Shown: positions 9,541 to 17,927 of the stretch, one piece after another
How the letters are laid out: each line of letters begins with the position of its first letter
Position numbering within the stretch: position 1 is the first letter of the stretch
Assembly: GCF_900113665.1 (NCBI RefSeq)
Contig: NZ_FOQD01000011.1
Location: forward strand, 1-64,000
DNA length: 64,000 nucleotides
Origin: Planctomicrobium piriforme
GTDB lineage: Bacteria; Planctomycetota; Planctomycetia; Planctomycetales; Planctomycetaceae
Direction: 5' to 3'
The notes under the pieces: model-generated
What the model was told of the DNA's origin: nothing
Database searches by the model: none
What the model saw: only the letters and a program-made list of their open reading frames with translations
Program-made: the position numbers and the translations under genes

Positions 9541-9857
9541 CGATTGTCCATTCTCTCTGAAGGTTGGCTGGTCCTCATGACCCGGCGGCACTTCGCCGGC
9601 AGCTTTCAGTGTCGATTTCGCTTTCTGAGTTTTCGCCTTCACGGGTCGGAATGTCAAACCACGCCGCGTGTTCTGATGCCTACCGGAAATCCGGATGCAT
9701 TCGATTCTTCCGCGAAATGCAGTCAATTTCTGGGGTCACCAGACCGGTTGTAACGTTGAAATGGATAAAATGGGGTGTCTTGGGTGTTGACAAACGGCAT
9801 CCATGGCGCAGAATCGTGTAACGCGTTGAAGCAAGCACAATCAGTAGCGAGAGAACC
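9541..9857. other. divergent intergenic region
   Basis: This 317-base region separates the secreted unknown (minus) and the Tyr/Gly-rich protein (plus). No gene was found. The part near 9787 holds a promoter-like sequence for the plus-strand gene, listed separately. Confidence 0.4.
9787..9815 (+). promoter_or_regulatory. possible sigma-70 promoter for the Tyr/Gly-rich protein
   Basis: A perfect -35 TTGACA (9787-9792) is followed after 17 bases by AGAATC (9810-9815), a weak match to TATAAT. It lies 42 bases upstream of the start codon, with GAGAG before the ATG. Confidence 0.4.
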
Positions 9858-10292
9858 ATGAATCGATTCATCAAGGCCGCGATCCTGGGACTGGTCGTCG
9901 CCGCTTTCGCCGGGGCCGCCTTCACCGAAGCCCAGGCAGGACACCGTTACGGCTACGGCCGTGGTTACTACGCCGGATATTACGGCGGTTACACCGGTTA
10001 CTACGGCGCCGGCTATCGCGGAGCCGGTTTCAGCAGCCCGTACTACAGCCACGGAACACTCTACGGCTACCCGTACTATGGGTCCTACGGCGGCTACCGT
10101 CCTTCGTACTCCTACGGCCTGTACGCTCCGGTTTCGTACCCGATCAGCTCTGCCCCCTACGGCTACGCTTCCTACTACGACTATGCCCCGTACCGGTACT
10201 CGATGCCCAGCATGAACGGCACCGCTCCGGTGTATTCGGCCTCCTACGGGTCGGTCGGTTACACGTCAGTCGGCTGCGGCTGCGGATATTGA
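9858..10292 (+). CDS. secreted Tyr/Gly-rich small protein
   Basis: The 144-aa protein has a signal peptide (MNRFIKAAILGLVVAAFAGA, cleaved near AQA-GHRYG). Its mature part is almost entirely Gly, Tyr, Ser and Pro: GYGRGYYAGYYGGYTGYYG, PYYGSYGGYRPSY. The protein ends VGCGCGY, with two Cys. Such low-complexity exported proteins are common in planctomycetes and may be structural parts of the envelope or matrix. No enzyme motif is present. A strong terminator follows at 10373, so it is probably transcribed alone. Confidence 0.75.
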   Translation: MNRFIKAAILGLVVAAFAGAAFTEAQAGHRYGYGRGYYAGYYGGYTGYYGAGYRGAGFSSPYYSHGTLYGYPYYGSYGGYRPSYSYGLYAPVSYPISSAPYGYASYYDYAPYRYSMPSMNGTAPVYSASYGSVGYTSVGCGCGY

Positions 10293-10372
10293 TTCGTCCA
10301 CGGCAATCGAACGCTTTGAATGGCGTTCCTCGGTTGTCGAACGGCGGCGTCAGTACCGCTTTTGAAAAACTC

Positions 10373-10420
10373 AAAGCTGCGCTGTGCGAACCCGGTTCGC
10401 TCATCGCAGCTTTTCTCTTT
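10373..10420 (+). terminator. rho-independent terminator
   Basis: The stem is AAAGCTGCG (10373-10381) against CGCAGCTTTT (10405-10414), with an inner stem GCGAACC/GGTTCGC, followed by TTTTCTCTTTTC. It separates the Tyr/Gly-rich gene from aroB. Confidence 0.85.
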
Positions 10421-10499
10421 TCTGGTATGCTGGGATTTAGAGAAAACCGATCCTCAAAACGGATCTTGTGCAGCGCATTTGTTTGAGAGGGGCAGGAAC

Positions 10500-11645
10500 G
10501 TGCCAGTCGTCACGGAAACCGATCACCATCGCGTCGTCAGCGTTTCGCTGGGTGAGCGGAGCTACGACATCGTCGTCGGCAACGGCGTTCTGGCGTCTGT
10601 CGGCACGGCGATTCCGGATTGGGTGAATCGTCGCTTCAATCGCACTGCGGCCGGTTCGGCCCTGATCGTGACCGACTCGAATGTTGTACGGCACGCGACG
10701 GTCGTGGAAGAACGTCTCCAACATGCCGGCTGGCGCACCGCGTGTTTCGAAATGCCGCCGGGGGAGCAGTCAAAACGCCTGGAAATCATCTCCTCGGCCT
10801 GGGATCGCCTTGTCGAGATGCAGGCGGATCGTCAGACAGTCGTCATTGCCGTCGGCGGCGGCGTCGTGGGGGATGCCGCAGGCTTTATCGCCGCGACCTT
10901 CGCCAGAGGAATTCCGTTCGTCCAGATTCCGACCACGCTGCTCGCCGATGTCGACAGCTCTGTCGGCGGCAAAGTCGGCATCAATCATCCCCAGGCGAAA
11001 AACCTGATTGGGGCGTTTCATCAACCGCTGGGAGTCCTCATCGACACCCGGGCGCTCGACACCCTGCCTGACCGTGAATACCGCTCCGGCCTCGCGGAAG
11101 TCGTGAAGTACGGAGTGATTCTCGATGCCCCATTCTTCGAATTCCTCGAACGGAACGTCACCGAGCTGAATTGCCGCGATCCCCATGCCGTGGCTTATGC
11201 CATCAGCCGCAGTTGCGAACTCAAAGCCCGCGTCGTCGAGGAAGACGAATACGAGCTGACAGGATTACGGGCGATCCTCAATTACGGCCACACCTATGCG
11301 CATGCGTTCGAAGCCCTCACCGGCTACGGCGAACTGCTGCATGGAGAAGCGGTGGCGATTGGCATGGCGTACGCCAGCAGACTGTCGGAACTCTGCGGTC
11401 GCACTGACGCAGCATTGACCAAACGGCAGACCGCCCTGCTGGGAGCCCTCAAGCTGCCGACGAACGTCCCCAACCCGACAGCCATCCTGGGGAAGGATGT
11501 CATCCACCGCATGCAGCTCGACAAGAAAACGCTAGGCGGTCAATTACGGTTCGTGCTCCCCACCCGGCTCGGGCATGTGGAACTGGTCAAGAATGTTCCG
11601 ACGGAGCTGGTGTGGCAGACGCTGCATCAGGGGGGGATTGAGTAA
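10500..11645 (+). CDS. aroB: 3-dehydroquinate synthase
   Basis: This is the second enzyme of the shikimate pathway; it converts DAHP to 3-dehydroquinate using NAD and a divalent metal. The 381-aa length is normal. The NAD and substrate motifs are clear: VIAVGGGVVGDAAGFIAAT, PTTLLADVDSSVGGKVGIN, HPQAKNLIGAFHQP, GLAEVVKYG (metal-ligand Glu), then ILNYGHTYAHAFE and LHGEAVAIGMAYA (metal-ligand His). The start is a GTG at 10500, preceded by GAGAGGGGCAGGA. The frame is open further upstream but encodes repeat-like sequence crossing the terminator. The 3' end overlaps the convergent iron-permease-like gene by 59 bases. Confidence 0.95.
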   Translation: MPVVTETDHHRVVSVSLGERSYDIVVGNGVLASVGTAIPDWVNRRFNRTAAGSALIVTDSNVVRHATVVEERLQHAGWRTACFEMPPGEQSKRLEIISSAWDRLVEMQADRQTVVIAVGGGVVGDAAGFIAATFARGIPFVQIPTTLLADVDSSVGGKVGINHPQAKNLIGAFHQPLGVLIDTRALDTLPDREYRSGLAEVVKYGVILDAPFFEFLERNVTELNCRDPHAVAYAISRSCELKARVVEEDEYELTGLRAILNYGHTYAHAFEALTGYGELLHGEAVAIGMAYASRLSELCGRTDAALTKRQTALLGALKLPTNVPNPTAILGKDVIHRMQLDKKTLGGQLRFVLPTRLGHVELVKNVPTELVWQTLHQGGIE

Positions 11646-12138
11646 TAGGGCTCGGTTCGTCCTCGTCCGCTGGTGCCTGCTCCAGCTCTTCACAGCCGGT
11701 GTCGAATTTCCCTTCCCGCAGGGCTTTCCGCGACACTTTCGCCAACTGTTCATAACGGCCGCGAATCTGTTCCAGTTCCTTCTCGTCGAGTTCTTCGAGA
11801 TCCAGCAGCGCATTATGAGCCCCCTGCAATGCCCGTATGACTTCATCCAGTTTGATGTGCGTGGCGGCCATATCGCGGTTCTGGGTATTCTGAATCAGGA
11901 ATACCATCAGGAAGGTCACGATCGTCGTGCTGGTATTGATGACCAGTTGCCAGGTGTCGCTGTAACCGAACAGCGGCCCGGTCAACCCCCAGAGAGCAAC
12001 AACGATCACCGCCAGCCCAAAGGCCGCGGGGTGCCCTGTGAATGTCGAGGCGAGCTTTGCAAAATGATTGAACACTTTCAGCACACGGTTCGACTTGCGT
12101 TTTTGCGTGTGCGTGGAGCCAGGGGAAGCGGGATGCAT
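11587..12138 (-). CDS. low-affinity iron permease family protein
   Basis: The 183-aa protein matches the small bacterial members of the low-affinity iron permease family. It has an N-terminal FNHFAKLASTFTGHPAAFGLAVIVVALW, a central short loop GPLFGYSDTWQLVINTSTTIVTFLMVFLIQNTQNRD, then a soluble coiled tail KLDEVIRALQGAHNALLDLEELDEKELEQI. There are two membrane spans. Bacterial members are often annotated from the yeast Fet4 homology alone, so iron transport is not proven. ATG 12138 has TGGAG upstream at good spacing. The C-terminal coding part overlaps the end of aroB on the other strand. Confidence 0.85.
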   Translation of the reverse strand: MHPASPGSTHTQKRKSNRVLKVFNHFAKLASTFTGHPAAFGLAVIVVALWGLTGPLFGYSDTWQLVINTSTTIVTFLMVFLIQNTQNRDMAATHIKLDEVIRALQGAHNALLDLEELDEKELEQIRGRYEQLAKVSRKALREGKFDTGCEELEQAPADEDEPSPITQSPPDAASATPAPSEHS

Positions 12139-12180
12139 GAATTGACTCCAGGAACAGTTCGATCTGCTGAATGCGAGCTG

Positions 12181-12285
12181 GCGCAACTTGTGAAATGATT
12201 TGCCCGGTCTTGCCCCGCGGAATTCAACAATTCAATAGATGAGACCGCGTACAACGCAGGCACTCGGTAGAGCAAACTGCTCTAG
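12181..12285. repeat. 105-bp dispersed intergenic repeat, copy A
   Basis: It aligns without gaps to 52026-52130, with 14 mismatches in 105 bases. It ends in a perfect hairpin TAGAGCA-AAC-TGCTCTA that is identical in both copies. This copy lies between the divergent iron-permease-like gene and the oleC-like gene, within the upstream region of both. Confidence 0.8.
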
Positions 12286-12346
12286 CACAGCGAATGCCAA
12301 CTCGTTGATTTGTCATCTGCCCATCATACTCTGAATTTGCCGCCGC

Positions 12347-13999
12347 ATGGCCGAGCCCCCTGTGTCCGACCGCAATATCTCCCGCCGCCTGACTGAAATG
12401 GCCCGGCTCGATCCGGATCGCCCTGCGGTGATCGCTCCTTCAGGCCGCGCGATCTCGTTCGCCCAGCTTGATGAGCGCTCGACGCAACTGGCCGCTGGCC
12501 TTGCGGTCGCAGGCGTTCGACCGGGGATGAAGCTGGTACTGTTCGTGCCTTTCAGCATCGAATTCGTCGAGCTGACTTTTGCGCTGTTCAAGACTGGCGC
12601 GATCGTGGTGCTGATCGACCCCGGCATGGGTCGCGCGAACATCTTCAACTGCCTCAACGAGGTTCAGCCGGACGGCTTCGTCGCGGTGCCGATCGTGCAT
12701 GTCGTCCGCTGGTTCGCAGGCGGAGCTTCGCGGCGGGCGGCATTGAACTTCTGCGTCGGCCCCTGGCTGCCCGGCATCACGGCGACCTATCGGCAGCTCA
12801 TTCGAACGGATGCCCATTCGTTTGCAGTCCGCCAGTCGGCTGCGACCGATTCCGCCGCAATCATCTTTACCAGCGGCAGCACTGGTCCCCCAAAAGGAGT
12901 CCTGTACGAACACGGGATGTTCGACGCTCAGGTTGACCTGATTCGCGACCGCTACGGCATCGTGCCAGGGGATGTCGATCTGCCGGGGTTCCCGCTGTTC
13001 GGACTCTTCAACTCGGCGATGGGAGTCACGACCGTCATTCCCGATATGGACCCGACCCGGCCGGCTGAAGTCGATCCGGAGAAGATCCTGAAGGCGATTC
13101 AGCAACATAACGTCACTCAGGCGTTCGGCTCGCCTGCGTTCTGGAATCGAGTCGGTCGATATTGCGCTGAGAAGAACCTGACGCTGCCGACGCTAAAACG
13201 CGCACTCTCGGCAGGCGGCCCGGTGCCGGGGCATGTGCTGCAGCGGATGTCGAACATCCTCACGCGACCAGACGCGGATCTGTTCACGCCATATGGTGCG
13301 ACTGAAAGCCTGCCGGTGAGTTCCATCGGAGCGCGTGAGATTCTCGAATCGACAGCGCCTCTGACGAAGCAAGGGGCAGGCACGTGTGTCGGGACGACGT
13401 TTCCCGGCATGCGCGTCAAGATTCTGCCGATGACAGACGGGCCGATCTCATCCATCAATGCGATCACGGAACTTCCGCCGGGCGAGATCGGCGAAATCGT
13501 GGTGTGCGGGCCGTCGGTGACGCGCGAGTATTATCAGCGACCGGATTCAACTCGACTTGCCAAGATCCCGGATGGCGATGGGTTCTGGCACCGCATTGGT
13601 GATGTGGGCTATCTCGACTCAACAGGCCGACTCTGGTTCTGCGGACGCAAGGCCCATGTCGTCGTGACGCCGAACGAGACCATGTTCTCCGTCTGCTGCG
13701 AAGCGATCTTCAACGAGCATCCGCGGATTTACCGTTCCGCACTCGTTGGGATCGGTCCCCGAGGTCAGCAGCGACCGGCCATCGTCGCGGAACCAGAGCC
13801 CGGTCAGTTCCCCAAGACACCCGCCGACGAACAGCAGCTGCGCGACGAACTCCTCGCGTTAGGGCGGCAACATGCCCATACCCAAAACATCCGCGACATC
13901 CTGTTCCATCCCAGCCTGCCGGTCGACACCCGCCACAACGTAAAGATTAACCGCGAAGCCCTCGCTATGTGGGCTGCGCCAAAGTTCAAGCCAGCCTGA
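12347..13999 (+). CDS. oleC: OleC-like AMP-dependent synthetase (olefin beta-lactone synthetase)
   Basis: The 550-aa acyl-adenylate-forming enzyme has all core motifs: IFTSGSTGPPKGVLYEHGMF (A3), TPYGATESLPVSSI (A5), and IGDVGYLDSTGRLWFCGRK (A7/A8). The text around them (FPLFGLFNSAMGVTTVIPDMDPTRP, DPGMGRANIFNCL, QGAGTCVG) matches OleC closely. OleC converts beta-hydroxy acids to beta-lactones in long-chain olefin biosynthesis, and is also used in beta-lactone natural products. oleA, oleB and oleD are not in this window, so the substrate is open. The gene begins about 60 bp after a dispersed repeat. Confidence 0.85.
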   Translation: MAEPPVSDRNISRRLTEMARLDPDRPAVIAPSGRAISFAQLDERSTQLAAGLAVAGVRPGMKLVLFVPFSIEFVELTFALFKTGAIVVLIDPGMGRANIFNCLNEVQPDGFVAVPIVHVVRWFAGGASRRAALNFCVGPWLPGITATYRQLIRTDAHSFAVRQSAATDSAAIIFTSGSTGPPKGVLYEHGMFDAQVDLIRDRYGIVPGDVDLPGFPLFGLFNSAMGVTTVIPDMDPTRPAEVDPEKILKAIQQHNVTQAFGSPAFWNRVGRYCAEKNLTLPTLKRALSAGGPVPGHVLQRMSNILTRPDADLFTPYGATESLPVSSIGAREILESTAPLTKQGAGTCVGTTFPGMRVKILPMTDGPISSINAITELPPGEIGEIVVCGPSVTREYYQRPDSTRLAKIPDGDGFWHRIGDVGYLDSTGRLWFCGRKAHVVVTPNETMFSVCCEAIFNEHPRIYRSALVGIGPRGQQRPAIVAEPEPGQFPKTPADEQQLRDELLALGRQHAHTQNIRDILFHPSLPVDTRHNVKINREALAMWAAPKFKPA

Positions 14000-14000
14000 A

Positions 14001-14099
<99 letters not shown>

Positions 14100-14162
14100 T
14101 GAACGCCAAGGCGTTCAACCTTTCCTGTCTAACACTCAACACTCAGCTCTAACCCTTCCGGC

Positions 14163-14232
14163 ACTGGACTCTCGACACTGGACTCTCGACACTGGACTCT
14201 CGACACTGGACTCTCGACACTGGACACTCGAC
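14163..14232. repeat. 14-bp tandem repeat, four perfect copies and one variant
   Basis: The unit is ACTGGACTCTCGAC, at 14163, 14177, 14191 and 14205. A fifth copy at 14219 has one change. It ends six bases before the stop of the convergent GH38-like gene. It is unrelated in sequence to the heptamer array 64 bases upstream. Confidence 0.9.
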
Positions 14233-14238
14233 TCCCCC

Positions 14239-17070
14239 TCACGCCTCAAACCTCAATTCAACATCGCAAATCTCATACGGCGAGATCTCCACATTCACGG
14301 CGTCGTCGATTCGCAGCGTCGAGATTGTTTCCCCCTGAAAGTTGACCTGTCGGGCACTGACGGGCGTCAAAAAGGAATGCAGCCCGAAGACGCGTGAGCG
14401 GCCTTCGGTTTCGACCAGCCGCACAACGATCGCATCAGGCGTCGCGCCAGGCAGAATTCGAGTCAGTTGCACGTTGGCGGCAGTGACGTGAAAGAACCAG
14501 CCTTCTTTCCTGCCGTCGGCCGGTTGAGTCTGAGTCGTCATCACCAACGGCGGCGAATACTGGTCGAGAGATGCCTGCATGGGGTAAACCGCGTCAATCG
14601 TGACCGCGAACTGGAAGCGACGGACCGATTCCCCTTTTGTGATCAACAGGGTGTCGAGCATTCGTTCGCCGGTTTTGCGATGGAACGGCAAGCCGGGGGT
14701 GAGGAGCGTGGTGCGAAAATCGCCGTCAGCGATTTCCACGAATTGCGGCGCCTCAATGCGTTCGCGTTTGATGACGTGTGCCCCCTGCTGGATGGACGCC
14801 GTTAAGGCCACGTCCTCATGCTTCCACGCAAACCGGCACCCGATGTAGTTGGTCCACGGGTCTCCCTCAATCGGCTGCGCCGGGGCGATTTCCAGTTCGA
14901 CCTCGACCGCATTGCGGCCCAGGATCACTCTGGTCAGTTGGCGATACGTTCCCAGCACTTCGCCGCTCGATTCGTCCTGCAGTTCCCCAACCGTTTCGAT
15001 CTCACCGACGACCGGCCCGCGACTGAGAATCCGCGTTTCTCGCAACCTCATGGCTGAGTAATAGGTCGTGTACGTTTCCCGTTCTTCTCCTTCCCCCACG
15101 CTGACGGTTCGGGCATGTGGAAACCGCAGCGCCACCTGTTGGCTGAGACGATTCGGACTGCGGCGATAAGTGAGAATCTGCGCGATACCGCCCGTGGCGT
15201 CGCTCATACGGACTTCGAAACGGTCATTCCGCAGCAGCAGTTCTTCTGCCAATGGAGACTTGCCCGGATGGGTGCGATCAGGACGCGCAGTGTTGTTAGC
15301 GAGCCACACAAAGCCGCAGGGGGGCAAGGCGACAAGCACCTGAACTCGATCGGCATCGACCTGCACGCCGAGCACCGCGGGATCTTTCGGCGGCCCGCCG
15401 GCCAGCGGCCATTCCACCAGCACCTTGCGAGGGAACGAAAGGGTGTTGACGATCAGCACTCCCGAACCTGCTGTCCCCTGTGCAGCCAGCAGGTCGCGGA
15501 GTTGCAGGCTAGCTTCGGACAGCGCATTCGCGATGGCGTCATCGGCCCGTCGAGCCTGTTCCGGAGTCGCCTCCTGATGCCCTGTGCGCACGGTCGCTTC
15601 GAGCGCTTCGGTAGATTCGCTGGAGATTGGCTGTCGTTTAATGACGCTCGCGATGTGGGCCGTCCATTCCGCCCGTTGAAATGCTTGTTCGCGATGCCAG
15701 TAGCCGACGTAACGCGAGATCGGGTCTGCTTCATCCCTGGCGACTGACTGAATCAGGGTTGGCGAGAAATAGTCGGCGGCTTTGAACTCCGCACGGCGAC
15801 CGGGTGAGCCTTCGTGCGAGAAGAACTCGGAGAAGGTGACGAACTTGCCGAGAACCGGGGCGTATGCATTGGCGCGGCGGAAGTCTTCGAAAAACGGAGT
15901 TCGCAGCGTCGGCCAGTGAGCGAAGACCACTGCGGCGAGATGGTCGTAATCCATTGACTCCGCCATCCGTTCGGGGAACCGCAACATGCTGGCCGCGCCG
16001 TCGGCTGCGAGCGGAATGCGGCTGAACGCATCGATGCAAACGCCTGAACTCCCTTCCCAACGCATCTGCGACTGCTCCTGCTCGGGGGCGTAGCCGTCGT
16101 CGAGCAAGGTGTGCAGCGCGCCCTTGTAACCAAGTCGTTCGAGCAACTGCGGAAGATGTGCGCCGAGCCCAAATCGCCGCCTCGCCCAGACAACGGGGTT
16201 GCTGCCGGTGAGTTGCTTCAGGGTGGCACCCCCTTGCTTGAGGTGCCACAGCGAGGCATCGAGCGACATCAGGAAGCTGGCCTGTTCCGCATCGTCGCCC
16301 CCCAGGAACTCGAGTCGGCGTTGCTCACAGGCTGCTTTCACACGATCCGCGAGGAGCGGATTCGCCGAGAGGATCTTGTCCCAGTCGTTTGCCGGCGCCA
16401 GCACATTCATTGCACTTGGGCCGGCCAGAAACTTTTCAGTGTTGGCCGGGACGGTTTCAGGCGTCACCAGGCAGAGGTCGATGAGATAGCACTCCACAGG
16501 ATAAAACCGTTCGCGGCACTCCAGCAGCATCTCAAAACAGGTTGCCAGGTATTTGCGAGCCGCTTCCGGGTCATGATTCATCGCGGCCTGCGCAGCGGCC
16601 ACCGACTCCCGCTGCATCCGGGTTTCATCGAGGTTTGAGTAGTTCCGCATCTTGCGAGTGAGCAGTTCCACCTGCAGATACATCGAGCCGAGGGCCAGAA
16701 AATCGGCCGTGAGTTCAGGGTCAGGCAGCTCTTCCAGTTGCAATGGAGCCAGTGCCTGCCGCAGCATCTCGTCGCGGTCATGTTCGCCGGAGATGACGAC
16801 GCTACCCGCCTGCTTTGTGAGCGCGATCCAGCCTTGCGGGATCTGGTCATCGCAAGGTGTGGGGACGATGAAGAGCCGGTCGGTCGGGCCTGAGGAGGGG
16901 GAGTCGGCCCGTTGCCAGCGCGGAAACGCCCCACCCGATGCCAGCAGTGCCGGATGCCAGATGACGGCGAACGCATTCAGCAGACTGGCGGCAGGTTTTT
17001 CTCCCAGTTCAGTGGGAAAGTCCTCGAGTCCGTGACTGGGAATCAGGACGGTCAATTCGGAGTAGGTCAT
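14239..17070 (-). CDS. large GH38-like (alpha-mannosidase fold) protein
   Basis: The 943-aa protein (MTYSELTVLIPSH start) has the two-part build of glycoside hydrolase family 38. The N-terminal alpha/beta part contains YLQVELLTRKMRNYSNLDETR and, near residue 400, segments such as HWPTLRTPFFEDFRRANAYAPVLGKF. The C-terminal beta part has WPLAGG, NDRFEVRMSDATGGIAQILTY, and DPWTNYIGCRFAWK, typical of the mannosidase substrate-binding sandwich. I do not see the canonical N-terminal H-x-D zinc pair, so the catalytic fold is likely but activity is not certain. No signal peptide is seen. The ribosome site is weak (AGG). It may act on a planctomycete glycan. Confidence 0.6.
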   Translation of the reverse strand: MTYSELTVLIPSHGLEDFPTELGEKPAASLLNAFAVIWHPALLASGGAFPRWQRADSPSSGPTDRLFIVPTPCDDQIPQGWIALTKQAGSVVISGEHDRDEMLRQALAPLQLEELPDPELTADFLALGSMYLQVELLTRKMRNYSNLDETRMQRESVAAAQAAMNHDPEAARKYLATCFEMLLECRERFYPVECYLIDLCLVTPETVPANTEKFLAGPSAMNVLAPANDWDKILSANPLLADRVKAACEQRRLEFLGGDDAEQASFLMSLDASLWHLKQGGATLKQLTGSNPVVWARRRFGLGAHLPQLLERLGYKGALHTLLDDGYAPEQEQSQMRWEGSSGVCIDAFSRIPLAADGAASMLRFPERMAESMDYDHLAAVVFAHWPTLRTPFFEDFRRANAYAPVLGKFVTFSEFFSHEGSPGRRAEFKAADYFSPTLIQSVARDEADPISRYVGYWHREQAFQRAEWTAHIASVIKRQPISSESTEALEATVRTGHQEATPEQARRADDAIANALSEASLQLRDLLAAQGTAGSGVLIVNTLSFPRKVLVEWPLAGGPPKDPAVLGVQVDADRVQVLVALPPCGFVWLANNTARPDRTHPGKSPLAEELLLRNDRFEVRMSDATGGIAQILTYRRSPNRLSQQVALRFPHARTVSVGEGEERETYTTYYSAMRLRETRILSRGPVVGEIETVGELQDESSGEVLGTYRQLTRVILGRNAVEVELEIAPAQPIEGDPWTNYIGCRFAWKHEDVALTASIQQGAHVIKRERIEAPQFVEIADGDFRTTLLTPGLPFHRKTGERMLDTLLITKGESVRRFQFAVTIDAVYPMQASLDQYSPPLVMTTQTQPADGRKEGWFFHVTAANVQLTRILPGATPDAIVVRLVETEGRSRVFGLHSFLTPVSARQVNFQGETISTLRIDDAVNVEISPYEICDVELRFEA

Positions 17071-17324
17071 TCGGCAGCCTGATCGCAACGGGAGGAATCG
17101 ATTGATGGCGATTTTGACATGCAATTCCTTAGGAACAACCGACCGGGAATCTGGAGGCCGGATTTCCATCGAACCGGAGAATTCTCGATTACTCTGCAAC
17201 GACGCATGTCTTGTGTTGCCAGTAGTTTATTGTTATTGCCCCAAGATATTTTGAGGGACGGCTCTTATTGCGGCGAGCGGTGTGGGTGGGATCGGATGCG
17301 ATCGGGCATTTGGGAATTTCCCTG

Positions 17325-17361
17325 CTTTCGGCAAGATTTCGTTGACAGCGGTTGCCGAAAG
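17325..17361. promoter_or_regulatory. 10-bp perfect inverted repeat around the Rrf2 -35 box (candidate operator)
   Basis: The arms CTTTCGGCAA (17325-17334) and TTGCCGAAAG (17352-17361) are exact reverse complements, 17 bases apart. The TTGACA -35 box lies between them. The right arm fills most of the -35/-10 spacer. A protein bound to the arms would occlude RNA polymerase. Confidence 0.7.
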
Positions 17362-17370
17362 AAATATACA
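17342..17370 (+). promoter_or_regulatory. near-consensus sigma-70 promoter of the Rrf2 gene
   Basis: TTGACA (17342-17347), a 17-base spacer, and TATACA (17365-17370) give one mismatch to consensus. The likely start site is near 17377. GGAGAGG (17391-17397) precedes the ATG at 17400. Confidence 0.85.
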
Positions 17371-17399
17371 CGCAATGGTCGTGGTTGTTTGGAGAGGTA

Positions 17400-17864
17400 A
17401 TGAAGCTTTCGCGGAAATCAGATTACGCCCTGCGAGCCCTGTTCGACCTCGTCGCACACGAGGGGCGTGGACCGATTTCCATTCGTGAGCTGGCCTTGCG
17501 TAATGATATCCCAAAACGCTTTCTCGAGCAGATCATGATTGATCTCCGTGAAAAAGGTTGGGTGAGAAGCATTCCAGGCCGTGATGGAGGATTCGTCCTC
17601 GCCAAGCCTCCAGCGGACATCACGATGGGGGAAGTGGTCCGACACTTTGACGGGATTTTGTCCCCCATCAGTTGTGTTTCCACGACTCATTACGAGCCCT
17701 GCTCTCAGGAGTCGGTCTGTCGTTTCCGCCGTGTGCTGCTGGAGATCCGGAATTACGTGGTGAAGAAAATGGACAATGCCACTTTGGCGAATGTGTTTGC
17801 TGGCAAGGTGGTTCGGCACGAAGAAGTGTTCAGCCCCTCCTTCACCTATGGTGATGGGATTTAG
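17400..17864 (+). CDS. Rrf2 family transcriptional regulator with three Cys
   Basis: This 154-aa winged-helix regulator has the Rrf2 start MKLSRKSDYALRALFDLV and recognition region ELALRNDIPKRFLEQIMIDLREKGWVRSIPGRDGGFVLAKPP. The dimer/sensor part carries three Cys spaced C-x8-C-x5-C (near residues 98, 107 and 113). That resembles the Fe-S ligands of IscR/NsrR, though the first gap is larger than their usual C-x5-C. CymR-like members lack these Cys. The promoter is inside a perfect dyad, so autorepression sensitive to an Fe-S cluster is likely but inferred. The next genes downstream are three BON proteins. Confidence 0.88.
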   Translation: MKLSRKSDYALRALFDLVAHEGRGPISIRELALRNDIPKRFLEQIMIDLREKGWVRSIPGRDGGFVLAKPPADITMGEVVRHFDGILSPISCVSTTHYEPCSQESVCRFRRVLLEIRNYVVKKMDNATLANVFAGKVVRHEEVFSPSFTYGDGI

Positions 17865-17927
17865 AGTGTTCCCTCTTTTTTGAGTCATGAAATACTACCT
17901 TCAAAGTCGTGAATAATTGGTGATGAT

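Larger units (their letters stand above)
17071..17399. other. divergent intergenic region with Rrf2 promoter
   Basis: This 329-base region lies between the GH38-like gene (minus) and the Rrf2 gene (plus). The right end holds the dyad and promoter listed separately. The left 250 bases show no gene. Confidence 0.5.

Noticed and set aside
7807..9753. Long plus-strand open frame of 648 codons
   Set aside because: It is antisense to the secreted 561-aa gene over its whole length, is rich in Arg, His and Gln, and lacks a signal or domain. It is an effect of high-GC codon use on the other strand.
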